DNA from: Panacagrimonas sp046594215
GTDB lineage: Bacteria > Pseudomonadota > Gammaproteobacteria > Nevskiales > Nevskiaceae
Direction: 5' to 3'
Assembly: GCA_046594215.1 (NCBI GenBank)
Contig: JBKJPX010000010.1
Span: forward strand, 1-64,000
DNA: 64,000 nt
How positions within the stretch are numbered: the first letter of the stretch is position 1; each line of letters begins with the position of its first letter. The notes beneath the pieces were generated by a model. The model did no database searches, was not told where the DNA came from, and worked only from the letters and a program-made list of their open reading frames with translations. This document shows, one piece after another, positions 32,745-42,099 of this stretch. Position numbers and translations under genes: made by a program.

Positions 32745-33680
32745 ATGGAAGTGTCGAATTCTTCGATTTTTGTCGACTGTGATCTGACCGACGAGCAGCG
32801 CCGCGAGCGGCTCTACGTGGGCGACCTTTTCGTCTATTCGAAGTCGCCCACCACGGTTGCCCTGATCGAGCTCGCCCGCGAGTTGTTGGAGAAGGCGTTC
32901 GCGCCGCACCACCCGCGCGACATTCATCACCATCTTGGTGCGCAGGAGGTGGCAGCGATCCTCGGTGTCCTGAAGCCGAACTTCATCCACCACCCGGACT
33001 GCAAGGTCCTGGTGCGCCGGATCCTGGAGGAGCGGGGGGTCGATCTGGAGAAAGTTTATTTCGATGTGCCCCGCATGCGTTCCGCCTATCCGCCGGACTA
33101 CCTGGCCACTGGCATCGCCTATGCATTTCACCCGCACCGCGACACCTGGTATTCCGCGCCCCAGTGCCAGCTCAACTGGTGGCTGCCGATCTACCCCGTC
33201 GATCCCGATAACGCTATGGGGTTTTACCCCCGCTATTTCGCCGAGCCGCTGAACAACAGTTCCGAGGCTTACAACTACTACACATGGAACGAGGAACGCA
33301 CAAACGCTGCGAAGCACATCGGATCGGATCCGCGGGTGCAGCCGAAGGCGACGGTCGACATCGACCGGGTGACGTTCCGCGTGCTACCGCCGCCGGGCGG
33401 ATTGATCGTGTTCTCGGGAGCACAGCTCCACGAGACGGTGGCGAATACCACGCCCGTGGCGCGCTACAGCATCGACTTCCGCACCGTGCATCTCGACGAT
33501 GCCAGCGCCCTTCGCGGCGCGCGCAACATCGATTCGCGGTCGACGGGCACGACGATGCGCGACTACCTGCGCGCCACCGACCTGCAACACGTTCCTGACG
33601 ACGTCGTGAAAATGTACGACGACGGGACCGAGGCCAGGGCGGCCACCCTTTACTTCGGCGACCGCATGGCGCGGAGCTGA
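32745..33680 (+). CDS. Fe(II)/2-oxoglutarate-dependent oxygenase-like protein
   Basis: The 311-residue protein has a candidate iron triad: His131 and Asp133 in AFHPHRDTWYSAP and His229 in FSGAQLHETVANTTPVARYS. An Arg at 240 (or 246) could bind 2-oxoglutarate. The layout is close to phytanoyl-CoA dioxygenase-like proteins. No signal peptide is present. It diverges from the sugar cluster and faces ychF. It could hydroxylate a sugar, a lipid or a small metabolite; the sequence gives no substrate. A hairpin CCGGC-AGA-GCCGG lies in the short gap before ychF. Confidence 0.7.
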   Translation: MEVSNSSIFVDCDLTDEQRRERLYVGDLFVYSKSPTTVALIELARELLEKAFAPHHPRDIHHHLGAQEVAAILGVLKPNFIHHPDCKVLVRRILEERGVDLEKVYFDVPRMRSAYPPDYLATGIAYAFHPHRDTWYSAPQCQLNWWLPIYPVDPDNAMGFYPRYFAEPLNNSSEAYNYYTWNEERTNAAKHIGSDPRVQPKATVDIDRVTFRVLPPPGGLIVFSGAQLHETVANTTPVARYSIDFRTVHLDDASALRGARNIDSRSTGTTMRDYLRATDLQHVPDDVVKMYDDGTEARAATLYFGDRMARS

Positions 33681-33702
33681 AAACGTCGCCGGCAGAGCCG
33701 GT

Positions 33703-34797
33703 TCAGACGTTGAACCGGAAGTGCATGACGTCGCCCTCGTGCACCCCGTACTCCTTGCCTTCGAGCCTCCAGCGTCCCGCATCCTTGGCGCCGGCCTCCC
33801 CGCGATAACGAACATAGTCGTCGTAGCCGATGACCTCGGCACGGATGAAACCGCGCTCGAAGTCGGTATGGATGACGCCGGCGGCCTGGGGCGCCGTCGA
33901 GCCGTTCTTGACTGTCCAGGCCCGGACTTCCTGCACGCCGGCCGTAAAGTAGGTCTGCAGGCCCAGCAGGGAGTAGGCCCCGCGAATGACGCGGTTCAGG
34001 CCGGGCTCCTCGAGGCCCAGGTCTCGCAGGAAGTCGACCTTATCGGCCTCGTCGAGCTGGGCGATCTCGGCCTCGATGGCCGCGCAGACCGGCACGACGA
34101 TGGCGTTTTCGCTTTTCGCGTACGCCTCGACCTTGCTCAGGTACTCGTTGCCGTCGCGTAGCGCTTTTTCGTCGACATTGGCGATATACAGGGCCGGCTT
34201 GGCGGTGATCAGCTGCAGCTCGCGCAACCACTGGCGCTCATCGCCCTCGGTGGGTACGGCGCGGGCGGGGCGGCCCTGATCCAGCGTCTCGAGCACGCGT
34301 TTGTAGAACTCGTGCTTGGCGATGGCTACCTTGTCACCGGTCTTTGCGACCTTGCCGGCACGGTCGCAGGCCTTGGTGACGCCGTCGAGGTCGGCGAGGG
34401 CCAGTTCGGTATTGATGATCTCGATGTCCCGGATCGGATCGACGCCGCCGGCCACGTGGATGATGTCGTCGTTGGCGAAGCAGCGCGTGACGTGGGCAAT
34501 CGCGTCGGTTTCGCGGATATGGGCGAGGAACTGGTTCCCCAGACCTTCACCTTTGCTTGCGCCCGCCACGAGGCCGGCGATGTCGACGAATTCGACCGTC
34601 GTGGGAATGATCTTCTGCGGTTTCACGATCTCGGCCAGTGCCGCCAGCCGCGGGTCAGGGACCGGAACGACGCCCACATTGGGGTCGATCGTGCAGAAGG
34701 GATAGTTCTCCGCCGCGATGCCCGCCTTGGTCAAAGCGTTGAAAAGAGTGGACTTGCCGACATTGGGCAGGCCGACGATGCCGCATTTGATTCCCAC
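33703..34797 (-). CDS. ychF: Redox-responsive ATPase YchF (Obg-like)
   Basis: YchF/OLA1 is a universal P-loop protein of the Obg group that prefers ATP over GTP and binds ribosomes. The 364-residue protein starts VGIKCGIVGLPNVGKSTLFN with the G1 loop at residues 9-17. It has DIAGLVAGASKGEGLGNQFL for G2/G3 and the typical altered G4. The C-terminal TGS domain ends VIGYDDYVRYRGEAGAK and YGVHEGDVMHFRFNV. The start is a GTG at 34797. It is divergent from a small exported protein across about 105 bp. The usual neighbour pth lies just past that gene, an order seen in gammaproteobacteria. Confidence 0.97.
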   Translation of the reverse strand: MGIKCGIVGLPNVGKSTLFNALTKAGIAAENYPFCTIDPNVGVVPVPDPRLAALAEIVKPQKIIPTTVEFVDIAGLVAGASKGEGLGNQFLAHIRETDAIAHVTRCFANDDIIHVAGGVDPIRDIEIINTELALADLDGVTKACDRAGKVAKTGDKVAIAKHEFYKRVLETLDQGRPARAVPTEGDERQWLRELQLITAKPALYIANVDEKALRDGNEYLSKVEAYAKSENAIVVPVCAAIEAEIAQLDEADKVDFLRDLGLEEPGLNRVIRGAYSLLGLQTYFTAGVQEVRAWTVKNGSTAPQAAGVIHTDFERGFIRAEVIGYDDYVRYRGEAGAKDAGRWRLEGKEYGVHEGDVMHFRFNV

Positions 34798-34902
34798 GTT
34801 CTGCTGGTGTCCGATAAGTCGTGTGATGGTCCGGATAGGTCATCCGGCATTCATTTTGCAGCGCAACAATGACAATCCAGTCAGGTTGGGAGCGTCTGTT
34901 CC

Positions 34903-35388
34903 GTGTGCAACGAACGAATTATCGCCGCCATTGCTCCCATTTTGTTGGCGTGGGTCTGCTTTCCGGCGAACGCGCTGCAGAACGAGCAGCCGGGCTATCC
35001 CGCATACGAAGTGCGGCTCGAGGTCGCGCGCAACGGGGTCCATCTGGGCGCGCCGGTCGTCACCGCCCCCGAAGGCGAATCCAGCACAGCCGACCTGTTC
35101 CTGCCGCGGCACCGCGATGCTCTGCGGGTCAGCCATCGCGTGACACCGTTCCCCGGCGCCGCAGATTCCAAGGCCTTGCTCGAATTGGAATTCTTCGGCG
35201 TCGGCGGTGACGGGCGCGCGCGTCGGCTGGTGGCTCCGACACTGGGCGTCGAACTCGGGATGGTCGAGTACTACGAGGTGCGAACCACGCAGGGAATAAT
35301 CACGGTGCGCGCTATCGTCGAGGGGCTCGCGCTTCTCGACGACAGCCTGGGCGGTGGGCCGCGCGGCTTCGCGTATCCGCCGGGCTGA
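34903..35388 (+). CDS. Hypothetical exported protein
   Basis: From the GTG at 34903 the 161 residues begin with a probable signal peptide (IIAAIAPILLAWVCFPANAL, likely cut after ANA). The rest is a beta-rich domain without a recognised family, with repeated short strands such as YEVRLEVARNG and RRLVAPTLGVELG. It lacks Cys after the signal, so it is not a lipoprotein or disulphide protein. It sits between ychF (divergent) and pth (convergent, five bases between stops), which are usually adjacent, so it looks like a lineage-specific insertion. A role in secretin- or pilus-like assemblies cannot be claimed from sequence. Confidence 0.65.
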   Translation: MCNERIIAAIAPILLAWVCFPANALQNEQPGYPAYEVRLEVARNGVHLGAPVVTAPEGESSTADLFLPRHRDALRVSHRVTPFPGAADSKALLELEFFGVGGDGRARRLVAPTLGVELGMVEYYEVRTTQGIITVRAIVEGLALLDDSLGGGPRGFAYPPG

Positions 35389-35393
35389 CGTTC

Positions 35394-35984
35394 TCAGTCC
35401 GGCGCGGGCGTGTGCAGGGCCTGCACGGCCTTGTCCCAGCTTTCTCCCAACCAGATCTCCACCGCGTCAATCGATCGGTCGATGGACTCCATCAGCGCGG
35501 CCTCCTCGGACTTGGACGGTCTTTGCTCGGTGAGGTAAGGCATCACGAGGTGACGCTCGCCGGGGTGGCCGACGCCGATCCGCACTCTGCGGTAGGCATC
35601 TCCAAGCGGCTTGTGGATGTCGCGCAGTCCGTTGTGGCCGCCGTGTCCTCCGCCCAACTTGAGCCGCACCGTTCCGACTGGCAGGTCCAGTTCGTCGTGC
35701 GCGACGATGAGTTCGTCGACAGCAAGCTTGTAGAACTGGACCAGTGCTGAAACCGCCTGGCCGCTACGGTTCATGTACGTGGACGGTTTGAGAACGAGGA
35801 TATCGGAGCCCCCGACCTTGACCCGAGCGAGTTCGCCGAAGAACTTTCCCTCGGGCCTGAAGCTGCCGCGATGCCGTTCCACGAAACGATCGGCGAGCCA
35901 GAACCCTGCATTGTGGCGCGTGCGGGCGTAATCGGACCCCGGATTTCCGAGGCCGATCAGGCCGATGAGTCTTCCTTCCGCCAT
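35394..35984 (-). CDS. pth: Peptidyl-tRNA hydrolase
   Basis: The enzyme releases tRNA from peptidyl-tRNAs that drop off ribosomes. The 196-residue protein from the ATG at 35984 begins MAEGRLIGLIGLGNPGSDYA and has the catalytic His24 with Asn25 in RHNAGFW. It also has LVLKPSTYMNRSGQAV, ELIVAHDELDLPVGTVRLK and LGGGHGGHNGLRDI, the complete family pattern. Upstream lies rplY with its terminator between them (36003-36038), so pth may depend on read-through or its own promoter. The longer open frame to 36056 crosses that terminator and is not used. Confidence 0.97.
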   Translation of the reverse strand: MAEGRLIGLIGLGNPGSDYARTRHNAGFWLADRFVERHRGSFRPEGKFFGELARVKVGGSDILVLKPSTYMNRSGQAVSALVQFYKLAVDELIVAHDELDLPVGTVRLKLGGGHGGHNGLRDIHKPLGDAYRRVRIGVGHPGERHLVMPYLTEQRPSKSEEAALMESIDRSIDAVEIWLGESWDKAVQALHTPAPD

Positions 35985-36002
35985 GGTGGAACCCTGCCGC
36001 AT

Positions 36003-36038
36003 AAAAAACCCGCCCGTTCGAACGTCCGAACGGGCGGG
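36003..36038 (-). terminator. Rho-independent terminator of rplY
   Basis: On the minus strand a 12-bp stem (36038-36027 with 36020-36009; CCCGCCCGTTCG and its complement) with a 6-base loop is followed by six T (36008-36003). It lies 103 bp after the rplY stop codon and 19 bp before the pth ATG, so it separates the two genes. Confidence 0.9.
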
Positions 36039-36140
36039 TGAGCATACCGGGCACATGCGCCTCGGCCCAGATGACTCGCCTTGCCGTCGATGCCCGTGAA
36101 ATGAACCTTCGCGGGGCCCTTCGACGGATGGCTGCGGGTC

Positions 36141-36854
36141 TTACTTCTTCTTGTCGTCCTTCTTCGCGTCCTTGGCAGGCTCGCCCTTGCCCGCGTCCGG
36201 CGCCTTCTGCGCGCTAGCCGGGACTTCCGTGGTTGCGGCGGCGTCCGCTGCTGGCGCCACTTCCTCTTCTTCCTTGGCCGCACGCGGCAGGTGGACCGCG
36301 ACGACCGCCTGGTCGTTGTCGTGCTTGAGCTCCACCAAGGTCACGCCCTCCGGAATCGCGAGCTGCGAGAGATGGATGGCATCGTTCACGTTCATGGCCG
36401 ACACGTCGACCTCGATGAACTCCGGCAGGAACTTGGGCAGGCACTCGACTTCCACTTCGTTGGCGAGGTGCTCGAAGATACCGCCGCCGGTCTTGACGCC
36501 CGGGGCCACGGCTTCACCTTTGAAGTGCAGGGGGATGCGCATGTGGATGGCCACGTCTGCCAGCACGCGCTGGAGGTCCATGTGCATGACTTCGTCACGA
36601 ACCGGGTGACGGTGCAGGTCCTTGAGGACCACCTGCTCGGATTCGCTGCCGATCTTGAGCGTCAGGATCTTCGAGTAGAAAGACTCCTGCTTCAGACTCT
36701 TCCACAACTCATTGTGATTCACAGACAGCGACTGCGGGGCCTTGTTGCCGCCGTAGACGATAGCCGGAAGTCTGCCCGTGCGACGCAGGCGGCGGCTCGC
36801 ACCGGTGCCCTGCTCGTCGCGCGGTTCTGCATTCACTACAAAACCTTGCGCCAT
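36141..36854 (-). CDS. rplY: 50S ribosomal protein L25 (general stress protein Ctc form)
   Basis: L25 binds 5S rRNA in the large subunit. The 237-residue protein is the long Ctc form. It has an N-terminal L25 domain (MAQGFVVNAEPRDEQGTGAS, RLPAIVYGGNKAPQ, KDLHRHPVRDEVMHMDLQRV), the extra TL5-like beta domain (FLPEFIEVDVSAMNVNDAIH, IPEGVTLVELKHD), and an Ala/Glu/Lys-rich tail from about residue 195. A GGAG-like ribosome site precedes the ATG at 36854. A strong terminator follows. It is usually near prs and pth in this group; here nadA lies divergently upstream instead. Confidence 0.96.
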   Translation of the reverse strand: MAQGFVVNAEPRDEQGTGASRRLRRTGRLPAIVYGGNKAPQSLSVNHNELWKSLKQESFYSKILTLKIGSESEQVVLKDLHRHPVRDEVMHMDLQRVLADVAIHMRIPLHFKGEAVAPGVKTGGGIFEHLANEVEVECLPKFLPEFIEVDVSAMNVNDAIHLSQLAIPEGVTLVELKHDNDQAVVAVHLPRAAKEEEEVAPAADAAATTEVPASAQKAPDAGKGEPAKDAKKDDKKK

Positions 36855-37041
36855 GAAAAATCTCCAGAAAATCAGTAGAAAACCGCGTGTCTTCGGCCTG
36901 CGACCGACCGAAGGGCCGCGTAGTGTAGGGGAGCGCGTTCGCAGGCGCGAGGGAAAGTGACCAAAAATAGCGGGCACAGCAGCAGGTTGCGGGTTGCGAT
37001 GGGCTAAACTGCGCCCCCTTCCGAACCCCTGGAAAAATGCT

Positions 37042-38139
37042 GTGGCCGCAGTCCTAAAGCTCGACCAGTTCAGCCTGCTCGACGACTCGAGCTGCGATGC
37101 CCGGATCGTTGCCGCCAAGGCCATTCTCGGCAAGCGCCTGGCCATTCTCGGCCACCACTACCAGCGGGATGAGGTCTTCAAGCACGCCGACTATTCCGGC
37201 GACTCCTTGAAGCTCTCGCAGCAGGCCGCGAACTCGGACGCCGAATTCATCATCTTCTGCGGCGTGCATTTCATGGCGGAGGTGGCGGACATCCTGACCT
37301 TCGGCCAGCGCAAGGTGATCCTGCCGGACCTCGCAGCAGGCTGTTCGATGGCCGACATGGCCAACCTGGTGAAGGTGCGCAAGTGCTGGGAGGAGATCTC
37401 CCAGGTCATCGACCCGGACCAGACCGTCACGCCGGTCACGTACATCAACTCCGCGGCCGACCTCAAGGCCTTCTGCGGCAACCATGGCGGTATCGTCTGC
37501 ACCAGTTCGAACGCCAAGGCGGTGCTGCAGTGGTCGTTCGCCCGTCGCGAAAAGGTCCTGTTCTTCCCTGACCAGCACCTGGGGCGCAATACCGGTTTCC
37601 GGATGGGAATCCCGCTCGACCAGATGGTCACCTGGGACTTCATGAAACCCCGCGGCGGCCTGACCGAGCAGCAGATTCGCGACGCGAAGATCATCCTGTG
37701 GAAGGGCTTCTGCTCGGTGCACCAGATGTTCCAGCCCGCGCACATCGACAACTTCCGCAAGGCCAATCCAAACGGCAAGGTCATCAGCCACCCCGAGAAC
37801 GCCTGGGAGGTCTGCCAGAAGTCGGACTTCGTGGGCAGTACCGAGTACATCCTGCGCACCGTGCGGGCAAGCCAGCCGGGCGACCATTGGCTGGTGGGCA
37901 CCGAGCTGAACCTCGTGAACCGCCTCGCCGACGAGATGAAGGCCAAGGGCGTGCAGGTGCAGTTCATGAGTCCCACGGTCTGCATGTGCTCGACGATGTT
38001 CCGCACCGATCCGCAGCACCTGGCCTGGGTGCTCGACAATCTCGTCGCTGGCCAGGTCGTCAATCAGATCCGCGTGCCGCAGAACATCGCCGACCCGGCC
38101 CGCAAGGCGCTGGATCTCATGCTTGAAGTGGTGGATTGA
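37042..38139 (+). CDS. nadA: Quinolinate synthase A
   Basis: NadA condenses iminoaspartate and dihydroxyacetone phosphate to quinolinate in NAD synthesis, using a 4Fe-4S cluster. The 365 residues from the GTG at 37042 include LGHHYQRDEVFKHADYSGDS, the three cluster Cys in LAAGCSMADMAN, NHGGIVCTSSNAKAV and SPTVCMCSTMFRTD, and FPDQHLGRNTGFRMG. No ATG occurs near the family start. It is followed by a 113-bp leader before glyA. No nadB or nadC lies in the window. Confidence 0.93.
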   Translation: MAAVLKLDQFSLLDDSSCDARIVAAKAILGKRLAILGHHYQRDEVFKHADYSGDSLKLSQQAANSDAEFIIFCGVHFMAEVADILTFGQRKVILPDLAAGCSMADMANLVKVRKCWEEISQVIDPDQTVTPVTYINSAADLKAFCGNHGGIVCTSSNAKAVLQWSFARREKVLFFPDQHLGRNTGFRMGIPLDQMVTWDFMKPRGGLTEQQIRDAKIILWKGFCSVHQMFQPAHIDNFRKANPNGKVISHPENAWEVCQKSDFVGSTEYILRTVRASQPGDHWLVGTELNLVNRLADEMKAKGVQVQFMSPTVCMCSTMFRTDPQHLAWVLDNLVAGQVVNQIRVPQNIADPARKALDLMLEVVD

Positions 38140-38174
38140 GCTTCGCTAGACCCACCGTCCTGACCACGACGACA

Positions 38175-38198
38175 GATCTTCCCGGTCGAAGGAAGATC
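38175..38198 (+). promoter_or_regulatory. Perfect 8-bp hairpin in the glyA leader
   Basis: GATCTTCC (38175-38182) and GGAAGATC (38191-38198) are exact complements with an 8-base loop, lying midway between nadA and glyA. No T-tract follows, so it is not a simple terminator. It may be a protein-binding or RNA-stability element; no known riboswitch pattern was recognised. Confidence 0.35.
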
Positions 38199-38251
38199 GT
38201 GCGTTGCTCGTCCATCGAATTCCCTAGTCCTGGACCGAATCATTCACACCC

Positions 38252-39538
<1,287 letters not shown>

Positions 39539-39550
39539 GGTGAACTTCTG

Positions 39551-40105
39551 ATGCAGTGCCCCTTCTGCAATGCGAGTGACACCCGCGTCATCGACTCGCG
39601 CCTAGCCGAAGAGGGCACACAGGTCCGTCGACGACGCGAGTGTGCGGAGTGCAAAGGACGCTTCACGACGTTCGAGCGCGCGCAACTCACGCTGCCGAAC
39701 GTCATCAAGCGCGGCGGCAATCCAGAACCGTTCGAGGAAGACAAGCTGCGGCGGGGATTCGAGAGCGCGCTGTACAAGCGGCCGGTGAACCCTGACGCGA
39801 TCGACCACGCAGCGGAAAGCGTGATGCGCAAACTGCGCCAGAGCGGCGAACGGGAAGTGCCCTCGCGCCAGATCGGCGAGTGGGTGATGGAGGAACTGCG
39901 CGACCTCGATCACGTGGCCTACGTGCGATTCGCGTCGATCTATCTGAGCTTCGAAGATCTCAACGCGTTTCGCGAAGAGATCGAACGCCTGCAGCGCCTG
40001 CCGACGGCCGAACAGCGCCGCAGCCAGATGTCGCTGATCGGAAGCGGCGAGGGCGAGGTTCCGCCGACCCCCGAAGCTCCCGCGCGAAAAACCAAGCCGA
40101 AATGA
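39551..40105 (+). CDS. nrdR: Transcriptional repressor NrdR
   Basis: NrdR is a zinc-finger plus ATP-cone repressor of ribonucleotide reductase genes. The zinc ligands are Cys3, Cys6, Cys31 and Cys34 (MQCPFCNASDTRVIDSR and ECAECKGRF). The ATP-cone follows (VIKRGGNPEPFEEDKLRRGF through VAYVRFASIYLSFEDLNAF). The 184-residue length exceeds the core domain by about 30 residues of Pro/Lys-rich tail. Its TGA overlaps the ribD start (ATGA at 40102). The glyA-nrdR-ribD order is common in gammaproteobacteria. Confidence 0.97.
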   Translation: MQCPFCNASDTRVIDSRLAEEGTQVRRRRECAECKGRFTTFERAQLTLPNVIKRGGNPEPFEEDKLRRGFESALYKRPVNPDAIDHAAESVMRKLRQSGEREVPSRQIGEWVMEELRDLDHVAYVRFASIYLSFEDLNAFREEIERLQRLPTAEQRRSQMSLIGSGEGEVPPTPEAPARKTKPK

Positions 40106-41199
40106 ATCCGCGAGATCCGCTCGACACGATGGTCCGTGCGTTGCAGCTCGCGGAGCGGGGGCGCTACTCCAGCTTCCCGAACCCGCGCGTCGGCTGCGTG
40201 ATCGTCCGCGATGGCCGGGTCGTCGGCGAGGGCTGGCACGAGCGTGCCGGGGAGCCGCACGCAGAAGTGCTGGCCTTGCGCGCCGCGGGCGACCAGGCTC
40301 GCGGCGCCGATGTTTTTGTGACGCTCGAGCCCTGCTCGCATCACGGACGAACGCCGCCCTGTGCCGATGCCCTGGTCGGAGCCGGCGTGCGCAAGGTGTG
40401 GGCCGCGATGCGGGACCCCAATCCGCGCGTCGCAGGGCATGGCATCGAGCGGCTGAAGGCCGCCGGCATCGAGGTCGAGGTCGGCCTGCTCGACGGGCCG
40501 GCGCACGACCTCAACCACGGCTTCGTATCGCGCATGGAACGCGGCCGTCCGTTCGTAACGCTCAAGCTTGCCGCAAGTCTCGATGCGCGGACCGCGATGG
40601 CGAGCGGTGACTCCCAGTGGATCACCGGTATCGCTGCGCGTGCCGACGTGCATCGCCTGCGTGCCGAGGCCGGCGCCGTGCTCAGCGGCGCTGGCACCGT
40701 GCTGGAGGACGATCCGCGGATGACGGTTCGCTACGGCGTCGACGTGAAGCGTCAGCCCGATCGCATCGTGCTCGATTCCAAGGCCAGAGTCGGTTCCGCC
40801 GCGAAGATGTGGGCCCCGGATGGCGCACGCCGGTTCCGGATCTCGGGCGCGGACGCGCCGGGCGCGGAAGTCGACGGTGTCGAACGTATCGCGGTGCCGT
40901 TGACGCAGGACGGACGTATCGAGCTCAGTTCTGCCCTGCGCGAGCTCGCGAAACACGAGGTCAACCACCTGCTCGTCGAGTGCGGCCCAGGTCTGGCCGG
41001 CGCCTTTCTCCAGGAAGAGCTCGTCGACGAGCTGATCACCTACATCGCACCCACCCTGCTTGGCGACGCCGCGCTCGGCCTGGCACGGATGCCGGGCATG
41101 GAACGGCTCGACCAGCGCCTGCGCCTGCGCTTCGTCGATGCCCGGCCGGTGGGCGACGACCTTCGCATCACAGCGGTTCCGCTCAACGGAGCTCACTAG
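40102..41199 (+). CDS. ribD: Bifunctional riboflavin deaminase/reductase RibD
   Basis: RibD catalyses the second and third steps of riboflavin synthesis. The N-terminal deaminase has the zinc site His53 and Glu55 in GEPHAEVLALRAAG with Cys78 and Cys87 in LEPCSHHGRTPPC. The C-terminal reductase (from about residue 150) has FVTLKLAASLDARTAMASGD and LLVECGPGLAGAFLQEELVD. The ATG at 40102 overlaps the nrdR stop; the frame is open earlier, but that part does not resemble RibD. The length of 365 residues is normal. Confidence 0.96.
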   Translation: MNPRDPLDTMVRALQLAERGRYSSFPNPRVGCVIVRDGRVVGEGWHERAGEPHAEVLALRAAGDQARGADVFVTLEPCSHHGRTPPCADALVGAGVRKVWAAMRDPNPRVAGHGIERLKAAGIEVEVGLLDGPAHDLNHGFVSRMERGRPFVTLKLAASLDARTAMASGDSQWITGIAARADVHRLRAEAGAVLSGAGTVLEDDPRMTVRYGVDVKRQPDRIVLDSKARVGSAAKMWAPDGARRFRISGADAPGAEVDGVERIAVPLTQDGRIELSSALRELAKHEVNHLLVECGPGLAGAFLQEELVDELITYIAPTLLGDAALGLARMPGMERLDQRLRLRFVDARPVGDDLRITAVPLNGAH

Positions 41200-41202
41200 C
41201 AA

Positions 41203-41805
41203 ATGTTCACCGGCATCATCGAATCGGTCGGCCGCATCGTGGCAGTGGAGCCGCACGGTGGGGACGTCCGCATGCGCATCGAGTCCGACGACGCTTACCT
41301 TGCGGACGCTGCGCTAGGGGACAGCGTCGCCGTCGGCGGCATCTGCCTGACGGTCCACGAAAAGACCGCTGGGGGGTTCGCCGCCGACCTGTCCGTCGAG
41401 ACCCTGCAAGCCACCAGCAGCGGCCACTGGAAGGTCGCACGCCGGGTGAACCTCGAAAAGGCGCTGACACCGCACAAGCCGCTCGGCGGGCACCTGGTCT
41501 CGGGCCACGTGGACGGCGTGGGCTTGCTGGTCGGGCGCCACGAGGAGGCGCGGTCCTGGCGCATGCAGTTCGAGGCGCCTGCGGATCTGGCCAAGTACAT
41601 CGCCCGCAAGGGGTCGATCACGATCGACGGGATCAGCCTGACCGTCAATGACGTCGAGGGCCGACGCTTTGGCGTTAACATCATCCCCCACACCCTGAGC
41701 CAGACAACTCTGGGCGATCTTCAACCCGGCGATGCGGTAAACCTTGAGGTCGACCTCATCGCGCGCTACCTCGAACGCCTTCTGCAGGCCCGCGAGACAC
41801 CATGA
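41203..41805 (+). CDS. ribE: Riboflavin synthase alpha subunit
   Basis: This enzyme dismutates two 6,7-dimethyl-8-ribityllumazine molecules to riboflavin. The 200-residue protein shows the internal duplication of the family: MFTGIIESVGRI with GDSVAVGGICLTV in the first barrel, and GGHLVSGHVDGVG with GSITIDGISLTVN in the second. It starts 3 bp after the ribD stop. Its own TGA overlaps the ATG of the duplicated ribBA 5' end (ATGA at 41802). Confidence 0.96.
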   Translation: MFTGIIESVGRIVAVEPHGGDVRMRIESDDAYLADAALGDSVAVGGICLTVHEKTAGGFAADLSVETLQATSSGHWKVARRVNLEKALTPHKPLGGHLVSGHVDGVGLLVGRHEEARSWRMQFEAPADLAKYIARKGSITIDGISLTVNDVEGRRFGVNIIPHTLSQTTLGDLQPGDAVNLEVDLIARYLERLLQARETP

Positions 41806-41953
41806 GCAAGGTCACGAGCATCTCCAAGAGCACCGAAGAGGGCCAGAAAGGCCTGAACTACATCTCCGACATCGTCGCCGACATCAAGGCCGAAATGGTG
41901 ATCGTCGTGATGATGGACGACGAGGATCGCGAGCACGAAGGATGGGACCGATG
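41802..41953 (+). pseudogene. 49-codon mini-ORF: truncated tandem copy of the ribBA start
   Basis: The ORF encodes MSKVTSISKSTEEGQKGLN and continues through the same 30 residues as ribBA, then diverges to MVIVVMMDDEDREHEGWDR and stops. Its first 91 bases (41802-41892) are identical to 41951-42041, including silent positions. In the divergent part the DHBP synthase motif DEDRENEGD has become DEDREHEGW. It starts within the ribE stop (ATGA) and ends with a TGA that overlaps the ribBA ATG (ATGA). Translation through it could therefore couple ribE to ribBA. It cannot be an enzyme. It may be debris of a recent duplication, a leader peptide, or an assembly artefact. Confidence 0.75.
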
Positions 41954-42099
41954 AGCAAGGTCACGAGCATCTCCAAGAGCACCGAAGAGGGCCAGAAAGG
42001 CCTGAACTACATCTCCGACATCGTCGCCGACATCAAGGCCGGCAAGATGGTCGTGATGATGGACGACGAGGACCGCGAGAACGAAGGCGACCTCATCAT
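41802..42099 (+). repeat. 149-bp tandem duplication at the ribBA 5' end
   Basis: The units are 41802-41950 and 41951-42099. The first 91 bases are exact; the rest differs by a 3-base length change and several substitutions, with GATGATGGACGACGAGGA shared. Because 149 is not a multiple of 3, the two copies lie in different frames, which is why the first copy ends at the second start. Confidence 0.85.

Noticed and set aside
38140..38251. Glycine or THF riboswitch in front of glyA
   Set aside because: Only a single short hairpin is present; the conserved core of those riboswitches was not found.
39880..40101. Upstream extension of ribD
   Set aside because: It is the nrdR gene read in another frame; the RibD start at the ATGA overlap fits the family.
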